Of a DNA stretch of 57,500 nt, positions 31,637 through 38,020 are shown one piece after another; positions within the stretch are counted from its first letter, which is position 1, and the number at the start of each line of letters is the position of its first letter. The translations under genes and the position numbers were made by a program. The notes under the pieces were generated by a model. That model worked only from the letters and a program-made list of their open reading frames with translations, had not been told where the DNA came from and ran no database searches. The stretch comes from Metabacillus sp. KUDC1714 (GTDB lineage: Bacteria > Bacillota > Bacilli > Bacillales > Bacillaceae), in the NCBI RefSeq assembly GCF_014217835.1, contig NZ_CP055263.1, forward strand, positions 1,995,001 to 2,052,500. The letters run 5' to 3'.

Positions 31637-33214
31637 ATGAACGTCCAAAAGAATAGTATTAATCTGGCTATGCAGGGTGCAGTTGTCCTAACGATTGCGG
31701 GATTAATTACAAAAATATTAAGCGCTGCATATCGTGTTCCATATCAAAACATAGTAGGAGATATCGGCTTTTATATTTACCAACAAGTTTACCCCTTTTA
31801 TGGTATGAGTGTGATCTTAGCAACCTCAGGATTTCCAGTATTGATCTCGAAGGTAATGACAGATTATGGATATGGAAAGTCTGTGCAAATCCGATCGAAA
31901 ATTATGACAATAACCTTTTTATATTTAACAGTATTTGGTCTTATTTTATCTATCTTTTTATACATATCTTCTGATGAAATAGCTGCTATTATGGGGGATT
32001 CACACTTAACGGCGCTCATTAAAGTAACATCAATTTCATTTATTATTGTACCTTTCGTCTCGTTATTCAGAGGGTACTTTCAGTCAGAGCAAAATATGCA
32101 TCCAACTGCAGTTTCACAGGTTATTGAGCAAGGAATTAGGGTATCGTGTATTTTAATAAGCTCTTATTTAATGATAAGGGCTGGCTATAATCTTTATGAA
32201 GCGGGTTTTGGAGCGTTAGTAGGATCAATTGTTGGGAGTCTCGCGGCCTTCATGATGTTGCTAATTTTTTGGAGAAAAGAACAGCAGGAGCTAATGAGAT
32301 GGAATATTTCAGCACCTATTCACACATTGAAAATCCTAGCCTCCTTAATAAAGTATAGTTTAACAATCGGTTTAAGTAGCTTACTGCTTATTTTTATTCA
32401 ACTCATTGATGCACTCAATCTATATTCTCTTTTAATCGGAGAAGGAATGGGAGAGGTTTTAGCGAAAGAAACTAAGGGAGTATATGATCGTGGACAACCT
32501 CTTATTCAATTAGGAACTGTTGTTGCTACGTCTTTAGCATTGTCACTTGTTCCTCTTATTGGAAGTGCAAAGGCTCAAAATAATTTTAAATTAATTCAAG
32601 ATAAGCTAAATCTTTCTTTAAAAATTTGTATTGTCATTGGTGCAGGTGCATCAGCAGGGCTAATCGCAATCATGAAACCAACGAATGTTATGCTTTTTAC
32701 AAATGCCTCGGGTTCTTTCGTATTAATGATCTTAAGTGCATCGATATTGTTTACTTCATTATGCTTAACAATGTTTGCTATTCTACAGGGGCTAGGTTAT
32801 ACCTTTTTACCAGCTCTGTCCGTTTTAGTGGGTGTGGGGGTTAAATATTTGATGAATATCTGGCTAGTACCAAAGTATGGTGTAGTGGGAGCTGCTATTT
32901 CGACGGTGTTTTCTTATAGTTTAATTGCGTTAATAACTATTTTGTTTATGATAGTAAAGGGCTATACATTTAAGCAAGGTAAGAGTTTGTTTAAGATAAG
33001 TCTCGCAACCATTTTGATGATCAGTATATTAATAATGTTTATAATGGTTACAGGTTTGTTTATTGACTTGGATACTCGTCTATATGCAAGCGTTGTATCT
33101 TTTAGTGGGATACTGGTTGGCGGAGGTTTTTATGGATGGGCTATATTAAAACTAAACGTATTTTCACGTGATGAGCTTCAATACATTCCGATAGTAAAAA
33201 AACTTGTAAAATGA
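31637..33214 (+). CDS. yabM: YabM, MOP-superfamily polysaccharide/lipid flippase-like membrane protein
   Basis: 525 residues, about 14 predicted membrane segments by hydrophobicity. It belongs to the SpoVB/MurJ-like branch of the MATE/PST superfamily: start NSINLAMQGAVVLTIAGLIT and the family motif YRVPYQNIVGDIGFYIYQQVYPFYG. Related SpoVB and YtgP export lipid-linked wall precursors; the substrate of YabM is not established. ATG 31637 is used because GAGAGGAG ends immediately before the earlier ATG at 31631. It starts the yabM-yabN-rqcP group. Confidence 0.9.
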   Translation: MNVQKNSINLAMQGAVVLTIAGLITKILSAAYRVPYQNIVGDIGFYIYQQVYPFYGMSVILATSGFPVLISKVMTDYGYGKSVQIRSKIMTITFLYLTVFGLILSIFLYISSDEIAAIMGDSHLTALIKVTSISFIIVPFVSLFRGYFQSEQNMHPTAVSQVIEQGIRVSCILISSYLMIRAGYNLYEAGFGALVGSIVGSLAAFMMLLIFWRKEQQELMRWNISAPIHTLKILASLIKYSLTIGLSSLLLIFIQLIDALNLYSLLIGEGMGEVLAKETKGVYDRGQPLIQLGTVVATSLALSLVPLIGSAKAQNNFKLIQDKLNLSLKICIVIGAGASAGLIAIMKPTNVMLFTNASGSFVLMILSASILFTSLCLTMFAILQGLGYTFLPALSVLVGVGVKYLMNIWLVPKYGVVGAAISTVFSYSLIALITILFMIVKGYTFKQGKSLFKISLATILMISILIMFIMVTGLFIDLDTRLYASVVSFSGILVGGGFYGWAILKLNVFSRDELQYIPIVKKLVK

Positions 33215-33232
33215 TAGAAATGAGGATCATAA

Positions 33233-34693
33233 ATGGCTAAACAAATCACAATTGTTGGTTTAGGTGCAGGTGACTTAAACCAATTACCTTTTGGTGTATA
33301 TCAATTGATTACGAAAAGTGAACATTTATTTTTGCGAACAAAAGAGCACCCGATTATTGATGAATTAAATAGTGAAATAACCTATGAAGCTTTTGATTTT
33401 ATTTATGAAGAGAATGATGATTTTGGTGAAGTGTATAGGAAAATTGTCGAAGTTTTATTAACTAAGGCTGCCGAAACTGACATTGTTTATGCCGTACCAG
33501 GTCACCCACTTGTAGCAGAGAAAACTGTACAGCTTCTACTGACTGAGGGAAGAGAGCGGGGTTATACAATTGTTGTACAAGGAGGGCAGAGCTTTCTGGA
33601 CTCGACATTTCAGGTATTAGAAATTGACCCAATTGAAGGATTTCAACTTGTTGATGCATTAACATTAAAAAGTGACCAACTTCAATTAAACGGGCATGTT
33701 ATCATTACGCAGGTCTATGATCAAATGGTAGCATCAGAAGTAAAGCTAACGTTAATGGAGCAACTTTCTGATGATTATAAAGTTGTGGTAGTAACGGCAG
33801 CAGGAAGTAGTCAACAGATCATTAAAGAGGTTGCGCTTTATGAACTTGACCGTGAAACAAGTGTAAATAATTTAACAAGTGTTTACATACCGCCAGTTAA
33901 AAATGTAGAAATGTTACACCATCAATTTACATCCTTACGTCAAATTATTGCTCAGTTACGTGGACCAAATGGATGCCCGTGGGATAAAGAGCAAACACAT
34001 CATTCATTAAAAAAGTATCTAATTGAGGAGTGCTATGAATTACTTGAGGCAATTGAGAAGGAGGATATTGACCATATAGTTGAAGAATTAGGTGATGTCC
34101 TTTTACAAGTTGTTCTTCATGCTCAAATTGGGGAAGATGATGGGATGTTCTCAATTAATGACGTGATTAAAGGAATTTCAGATAAAATGGTCCGTAGACA
34201 TCCACATGTTTTTGGGGAAACGATTGTTCAAGACAGTGATGAAGTTTTAATGAATTGGGATGCTATTAAGCGCAAAGAAAAGGATACTACAGATGAAGAG
34301 TCAATTCTTGATTCTGTTTCAACAGCTCTCCCAGCACTTTCTAAAGCCTATCACTTGCAGAAAAAGGCTGCAAAGGTTGGTTTTGATTGGCCTACTACTC
34401 ATGGTGCTTGGGAAAAGGTAAAAGAAGAAATAAGTGAATTTGAAGAAGAACTTAATTTAAATAGAGACGAGCTCTTAATGATGAAGGAATTTGGTGACAT
34501 TCTATTTGCGTTCGTAAATGTGGCAAGGCATTACAAAATCGAACCGGAAGAAGCTTTATCTTCAACTAATAATAAGTTTTACGATCGCTTTCGTTACATA
34601 GAAAAAAAAGCGACTGAAAATCAAATAGAGTTAAAAAACATGTCCTTAGAAGAAATGGATAAATATTGGAATGAAGCAAAGAAACTAGGATAA
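33233..34693 (+). CDS. yabN: YabN: tetrapyrrole-methylase-like plus MazG pyrophosphohydrolase fusion
   Basis: 486 residues. N-terminal SAM-dependent methylase fold (about 1-220; TIVGLGAGDLNQLPFGV, VPGHPLVAE) fused to a MazG NTP pyrophosphohydrolase. MazG features: LRGPNGCPWDKEQTHHSL, EECYELLEAIEKED and EELGDVLLQVVLH with the Glu/Asp metal ligands, then a second half with FGDILFAFVNVARH. Probably a house-cleaning nucleotide hydrolase; the role of the methylase half is unknown. The fusion is normal for Bacilli. Confidence 0.94.
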   Translation: MAKQITIVGLGAGDLNQLPFGVYQLITKSEHLFLRTKEHPIIDELNSEITYEAFDFIYEENDDFGEVYRKIVEVLLTKAAETDIVYAVPGHPLVAEKTVQLLLTEGRERGYTIVVQGGQSFLDSTFQVLEIDPIEGFQLVDALTLKSDQLQLNGHVIITQVYDQMVASEVKLTLMEQLSDDYKVVVVTAAGSSQQIIKEVALYELDRETSVNNLTSVYIPPVKNVEMLHHQFTSLRQIIAQLRGPNGCPWDKEQTHHSLKKYLIEECYELLEAIEKEDIDHIVEELGDVLLQVVLHAQIGEDDGMFSINDVIKGISDKMVRRHPHVFGETIVQDSDEVLMNWDAIKRKEKDTTDEESILDSVSTALPALSKAYHLQKKAAKVGFDWPTTHGAWEKVKEEISEFEEELNLNRDELLMMKEFGDILFAFVNVARHYKIEPEEALSSTNNKFYDRFRYIEKKATENQIELKNMSLEEMDKYWNEAKKLG

Positions 34694-34705
34694 AGAGGGA
34701 TAAGT

Positions 34706-34969
34706 ATGAGACTAGACAAATTTTTAAAAGTATCAAGAATAATTAAAAGAAGAACGTTAGCAAAAGAAATTGCAGATCAAGGGAGAATTTCAATTAATGG
34801 CATACCAGGTAAAGCTAGTTCAAATGTGAAAATTGGTGATGAGCTCTTAATTCGATTTGGTCAAAGACTAATGACAGTTGAAATTATTGACTTGAAGGAA
34901 ACAACAAGAAAAGAAGAAGCATCCGAGCTTTACCGAGTCGTTAAGGAAGAGAGGGTAAATCAAGAGTAA
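34706..34969 (+). CDS. rqcP: RqcP, S4-domain ribosome quality-control factor (YabO)
   Basis: 87 residues. S4 RNA-binding domain of the Hsp15/RqcP family: MRLDKFLKVSRIIKRRTLAK, DQGRISING, KIGDELLIRFG. RqcP works with RqcH on obstructed 50S subunits in alanine tailing of stalled chains. It lies 12 nt after yabN. The stop is followed at once by a repeat fragment. Confidence 0.94.
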   Translation: MRLDKFLKVSRIIKRRTLAKEIADQGRISINGIPGKASSNVKIGDELLIRFGQRLMTVEIIDLKETTRKEEASELYRVVKEERVNQE

Positions 34970-35237
34970 GGCGTCTCCGCTTTTCTAAGTGTCCAGCTCC
35001 AGTGCCTAGTCCCTCGAGGTCACAAGCTAATCAGGAATTGAAGGTAAAGAACACCTTTTATTCCTGATCGTCTTGTGCTTGTCGGGACTGACCAAGGCAC
35101 TTCCGCTTTTCTAAGTGTCCAGCTCCAGCGCCTAGTCCCTCGAGTCATAAGACAATCCATAATTGAAGGCAAAGAACGCCTTCTATTATGGATTGTCTTA
35201 TGCTTGTCGGGACTGACCAAGGCACTTCCGCTTTTCT
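34970..35237 (+). repeat. dispersed intergenic repeat, two tandem hairpin-form copies plus a remnant
   Basis: A 3' remnant (GGCGTCTCCGCTTTTCT, 34970-34986) is followed by two full copies, 34987-35112 and 35113-35237, offset by 126 bp. Each has AGTGTCCAGCTCCAG at the 5' end, a long hairpin with loop AAAGAAC, and GGACTGACCAAGGCACTTCC at the 3' end. The stems differ between copies but stay paired (CACAAG/CTTGTG versus CATAAG/CTTATG; ATCAGGAAT/ATTCCTGAT versus ATCCATAAT/ATTATGGAT). Confidence 0.92.
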
Positions 35238-35268
35238 GTATAGCTTGTTCTAAACCGCATTCTTTTTA

Positions 35269-35277
35269 CATACAAAT
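35269..35277 (+). promoter_or_regulatory. possible sigma-E -10 of yabP
   Basis: CATACAAAT resembles the sigma-E -10 (CATACAnT) and lies about 40 nt before yabP, which is sigma-E dependent in B. subtilis. No convincing -35 is seen 13-15 bp upstream. Confidence 0.35.
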
Positions 35278-35315
35278 GTAGAGGAAAATCCTTTATTAGA
35301 ATGCGGGGGTAAAAC

Positions 35316-35627
35316 ATGAATCAATACTATGATAACAATTCGTCTGTCCATAAAGGTACAATTCAAGAGCATGATGTGATCATGAGGGGAAGAAAAATGT
35401 TAGAGATCACGGGCGTAAAACAAGTAGAAAGCTTTGACAGTGAGGAGTTTCTACTAGATACAGTTATGGGAGCTTTAGCTATTCGTGGTCAAAATCTTCA
35501 GATGAAAAACCTTGATGTAGATAAAGGAATTGTTTCAATAAAAGGAAGCAGAATTTTTGATCTTATTTACTTAGATGAACAGCATGGGGAGAAAGCTAAA
35601 GGGCTCTTTAGCAAGTTATTTAAATGA
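35316..35627 (+). CDS. yabP: sporulation protein YabP
   Basis: 103 residues. YabP/YqfC family, a small mother-cell protein needed for normal spore cortex or coat formation; its biochemical role is unknown. Core features: IQEHDVIMRGRKMLEITGV, DTVMGALAIRGQNLQM, IVSIKGSRIFDLIYLD. GCGGGGGT precedes the ATG. Its stop overlaps the yabQ start (ATGA), indicating translational coupling. Confidence 0.93.
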   Translation: MNQYYDNNSSVHKGTIQEHDVIMRGRKMLEITGVKQVESFDSEEFLLDTVMGALAIRGQNLQMKNLDVDKGIVSIKGSRIFDLIYLDEQHGEKAKGLFSKLFK

Positions 35628-36259
35628 CGCTAACCACACAGTTTTACACAATGTTAGCAATGGTCGGTATGGGAGGCTGGATCGGTGTAGCTCTTGATAC
35701 ATATGGTCGCTTTTTAAAGCGACCATTGAGAGCTAGATGGGTGATCTTTATCAATGACTTTATGTTTTGGGTTGTTCAAGGACTTATCCTTTTCTATCTA
35801 TTGCTGCTCGTGAATGAAGGAGAACTAAGAATTTACATCTTCCTAGCTGTTTTATGTGGATATGCAGCCTACCAAAGTCTCCTTAAAGGAATTTATATAC
35901 GTGTCCTTGAACGATTAATTCAGACAAGCCTCAGCATCTATCGCTTTATGCTAAAGGTTTGTCATATTTTATTCGTGAAACCAATTGTAGGTCTAGTGCA
36001 GTTAATCATTGTAGTTATACTAGGTACATTAAATTTTTTATGGAGAATAACAAAATGGGCTTTTCAAATTCTATATTCTTTGGTTAAAATTTTATTAGCA
36101 CCAGTTAGAGTTCTTGTACGGATTTTATGGAAGCTTGTCCCGTTTACAATTAGGAACTTTCTTACAAAAAATATTGTGCGTTTAGCAGGATTCAGTAAAA
36201 AAATCAAGAATATAGCTAGTAAAATAAAAGCGTGGTGGCTACGGATAAAGAAGAAGTAA
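35624..36259 (+). CDS. yabQ: spore cortex biosynthesis protein YabQ
   Basis: 211 residues, as in B. subtilis. Mother-cell membrane protein localised to the outer forespore membrane in B. subtilis and required for cortex formation. Membrane segments are visible at about 3-22, 37-62, 69-86 and a long hydrophobic stretch around 112-170; the C-terminus is Lys/Arg-rich. It overlaps yabP by 4 nt and precedes divIC by 11 nt. Confidence 0.93.
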   Translation: MTLTTQFYTMLAMVGMGGWIGVALDTYGRFLKRPLRARWVIFINDFMFWVVQGLILFYLLLLVNEGELRIYIFLAVLCGYAAYQSLLKGIYIRVLERLIQTSLSIYRFMLKVCHILFVKPIVGLVQLIIVVILGTLNFLWRITKWAFQILYSLVKILLAPVRVLVRILWKLVPFTIRNFLTKNIVRLAGFSKKIKNIASKIKAWWLRIKKK

Positions 36260-36270
36260 GGAGGGTATGT

Positions 36271-36639
36271 ATGAGTCTCGAAAGATCAAGAAAAATTACG
36301 GAATTACAATCACAATATATGCAGCAGCAGGAGAGACAACTACAGCTTTCAAAAAGGCGTAAAAGAGGCTTGTTTAGAAGGTTAGTAATGATCGGACTCT
36401 TGGTGATTATTTCCTCTGTTATTATGGTAACCACCATTTTCAACCAATCAAGTGCGATAGAGGAAAAGCGTGAAGAATTAAAAAATCTTGAAAAACAACT
36501 GACCGGATTAGAAAAAGAAGAAAAAATATTAAGAGAAGAGATCGTTAAGCTTAATGATGATGAGTATATTGCTAAGATTGCAAGAAGAGACTATTTCTTA
36601 TCGGATGATGATGAGATCATCTTTAATATAAAAGATTAG
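36271..36639 (+). CDS. divIC: cell division protein DivIC (FtsB-like)
   Basis: 122 residues. Bitopic septum protein that forms a complex with FtsL and DivIB. It has a basic cytoplasmic N-terminus (about 1-38), one membrane segment (LVMIGLLVIISSVIMVTTIF, about 36-57), a coiled coil (EEKREELKNLEKQLTGLEKE) and a C-terminal DDEYIAKIARRDYFLS block. ATG 36271 follows AAGGAGGG. Confidence 0.94.
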   Translation: MSLERSRKITELQSQYMQQQERQLQLSKRRKRGLFRRLVMIGLLVIISSVIMVTTIFNQSSAIEEKREELKNLEKQLTGLEKEEKILREEIVKLNDDEYIAKIARRDYFLSDDDEIIFNIKD

Positions 36640-36644
36640 CCTTG

Positions 36645-36674
36645 TTGACACTCGATTTTTTATTTATGTATAAT
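36645..36674 (+). promoter_or_regulatory. sigma-A promoter of yabR
   Basis: TTGACA (36645-36650), 18-bp spacer, TATAAT (36669-36674), starting 6 nt after the divIC stop. Confidence 0.85.
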
Positions 36675-36726
36675 ATAATAAAGATTCGAATGATTTTTTA
36701 TCTGTTTAAGGAGGAGCATTATTTTT

Positions 36727-37197
36727 ATGTCGATTGAAGTTGGCAGCAAGTTACAGGGTAAAGTGACGGGAATTACTAATTTTGGAGCGTTTGTGGAGCT
36801 ACCAGGAGGTTCAACAGGACTCGTACACATCAGTGAAGTTGCCGATAATTATGTGAAGGATATTAATGATCACTTAAAAGTCGGAGACGAGGTTACAGTA
36901 AAGGTTATTAATGTTGAGAACGATGGTAAAATTGGTCTATCTATTAAAAAAGCAATAGATCGTCCAGAGCGCCCAGAGCGCCCAGAGCGTTCAGAACGTC
37001 CAGAACGTCCAAGAAACACAGATCGTCCAAGGAATTCAGATCGCCCAAGACAAAGAGGAAATGATTTCCGTAGTAATAACAAAGAAAACTTTGAACAAAA
37101 AATGAGTCGTTTCTTAAAAGATAGTGAAGATCGTTTGTCTTCATTGAAGCGCAATACTGAATCTAAACGCGGTGGTCGTGGAGCTAGAAGAGGTTAA
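36727..37197 (+). CDS. yabR: YabR, S1 RNA-binding domain protein
   Basis: 156 residues. The N-terminal S1 (OB-fold) domain, about 1-75, matches the polynucleotide phosphorylase type: GSKLQGKVTGITNFGAFVEL, GLVHISEVADNYVKDI, GDEVTVKVINVENDGKIGLS. It probably binds RNA or ribosomes. Then follows an Arg/Pro/Glu repeat region (RPERPERPERSERPERPR, then three NTDRPRNSDRPRQ-like units), and a C-terminal FEQKMSRFLKDSEDRLSSLK helix with an RGGRGARRG tail. As I recall it the B. subtilis protein is about 128 residues, so the repeat region accounts for the extra length. It has its own promoter and terminator. Confidence 0.92.
   Translation: MSIEVGSKLQGKVTGITNFGAFVELPGGSTGLVHISEVADNYVKDINDHLKVGDEVTVKVINVENDGKIGLSIKKAIDRPERPERPERSERPERPRNTDRPRNSDRPRQRGNDFRSNNKENFEQKMSRFLKDSEDRLSSLKRNTESKRGGRGARRG
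36957..37013 (+). repeat. 9-bp tandem repeat inside yabR
   Basis: Successive CGTCCAGAG/CGCCCAGAG/CGTCCAGAA units encode Arg-Pro-Glu triplets. This coding microsatellite could change length by slippage without a frameshift. Confidence 0.8.
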
Positions 37198-37225
37198 GCT
37201 TGCTGCTTTCATATACATTTTGCGT

Positions 37226-37261
37226 AAAAGGAAAACATCATCTAGATGTTTTCCTTTTTTA
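37226..37261 (+). terminator. terminator after yabR
   Basis: AAAAGGAAAACATC / GATGTTTTCCTTTT stem, 5-nt loop, T run. Confidence 0.92.
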
Positions 37262-37302
37262 TCGGTTAGGAAATTAAAAAAAATTGAACTTTGGATAAGC
37301 TT

Positions 37303-37430
37303 ATGACATCCAGTTCCAGCGAATAGCCCCTCGAGGTCATAAGCCACTCAGAAATTGAAGACAAAGAACGTCTTCTATTCCTGAGCGTCTTATGCCTGCC
37401 TTAGTCTGATCAAGGCGCTTGCTCTTTTCT
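37303..37430 (+). repeat. dispersed intergenic repeat, hairpin form (third full copy)
   Basis: ATGACATCCAGTTCCAGCG at the 5' end, GATCAAGGCGCTTGCTCTTTTC at the 3' end, loop AAAGAAC, stem CATAAG/CTTATG and GAAGAC/GTCTTC, where the copies at 34987 and 35113 have GAAGGT/ACCTTT and GAAGGC/GCCTTC. Confidence 0.88.
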
Positions 37431-37460
37431 TATTGAAAATCCTAAAAAATAATTTTTGTA

Positions 37461-37489
37461 TTGACGAATTTTGAATTCAATTGTATTAT
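37461..37489 (+). promoter_or_regulatory. sigma-A promoter of the tRNA pair
   Basis: TTGACG (37461-37466), 17-bp spacer, TATTAT (37484-37489), 40 nt before tRNA-Met. Confidence 0.78.
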
Positions 37490-37528
37490 ATATCTTGTGC
37501 CTCAGAAGAGGACGATGAGATATGTTAT

Positions 37529-37605
37529 GGCGGTGTAGCTCAGCTGGCTAGAGCGTACGGTTCATACCCGTGAGGTCGTGGGTTCGACTCCCTCCGCCGC
37601 TACCA
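37529..37605 (+). tRNA. tRNA-Met (CAT), elongator type
   Basis: 77 nt with encoded CCA. Acceptor GGCGGTG/CGCCGCT, D-arm GCTCAGCTGGCTAGAGC, anticodon CAT at 37563-37565, T-loop TTCGACT. The G1-U72 pair and D-arm mark it as elongator and not initiator. The T-stem GTGGG/CCCTC has a T50-T64 mismatch. Confidence 0.95.
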
Positions 37606-37698
37606 TTCTAGAAATAGAAATTTGAGGTTGAAAGTTAGATGAATGTATGTCATACAAAAAACTCTGACATCTCGTATCAAATCTCTAATAATTAAAAC

Positions 37699-37770
37699 GG
37701 CCCGTTGGTCAAGCGGTTAAGACACCGCCCTTTCACGGCGGTAACACGGGTTCGAATCCCGTACGGGTCA
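37699..37770 (+). tRNA. tRNA-Glu (TTC)
   Basis: 72 nt. Acceptor GGCCCGT/ACGGGTC, anticodon TTC at 37732-37734 in CCGCC-CTTTCAC-GGCGG, T-arm ACGGGTTCGAATCCCGT. The 3' CCA is not encoded and must be added after transcription. Confidence 0.95.
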
Positions 37771-37773
37771 TAC

Positions 37774-37805
37774 AAAAAGTTGCTAATGCTAGCAACTTTT
37801 TTTGT
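37774..37805 (+). terminator. terminator after the tRNA pair
   Basis: AAAAAGTTGCTA / TAGCAACTTTTT stem with a short loop, then T. Confidence 0.9.
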
Positions 37806-37859
37806 TTTCCCCTTTAACTTACATAATCCTAACTAGCTAACACTTGATTCATAACTTTT

Positions 37860-37986
37860 TGACGAAAGACATAATAAAAAACTTCAAAACTCTTGGATAT
37901 TTGTCGCATTTTTCAAAAACAGTCGAACTGTTTTTGGAATATACTACCTTCATTTGACAAAATCTTGTTCAAACCTTCGATATAAT
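37860..37986 (+). promoter_or_regulatory. Spo0A-dependent spoIIE promoter with 21-bp spacing
   Basis: TTGACA (37954-37959) and TATAAT (37981-37986) are separated by 21 bp, the non-standard spacing known for B. subtilis spoIIE. Upstream are Spo0A-box-like heptamers TGACGAA (37860), TGTCGCA (37902) and AGTCGAA (37921). Activation by Spo0A~P with sigma-A is expected. Confidence 0.82.
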
Positions 37987-38020
37987 TACAAGCAACAATG
38001 AACTAGTGGGGGAATGAACG

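Noticed and set aside
34970..35237. CRISPR-like array
   Set aside because: Only two full units with no unique spacers of constant length; the repeated unit is the whole hairpin element, and no cas genes are near.
36870..37154. Long antisense ORF opposite yabR
   Set aside because: It mirrors the Arg/Pro/Glu repeat codons on the other strand; no ribosome binding site or family similarity.
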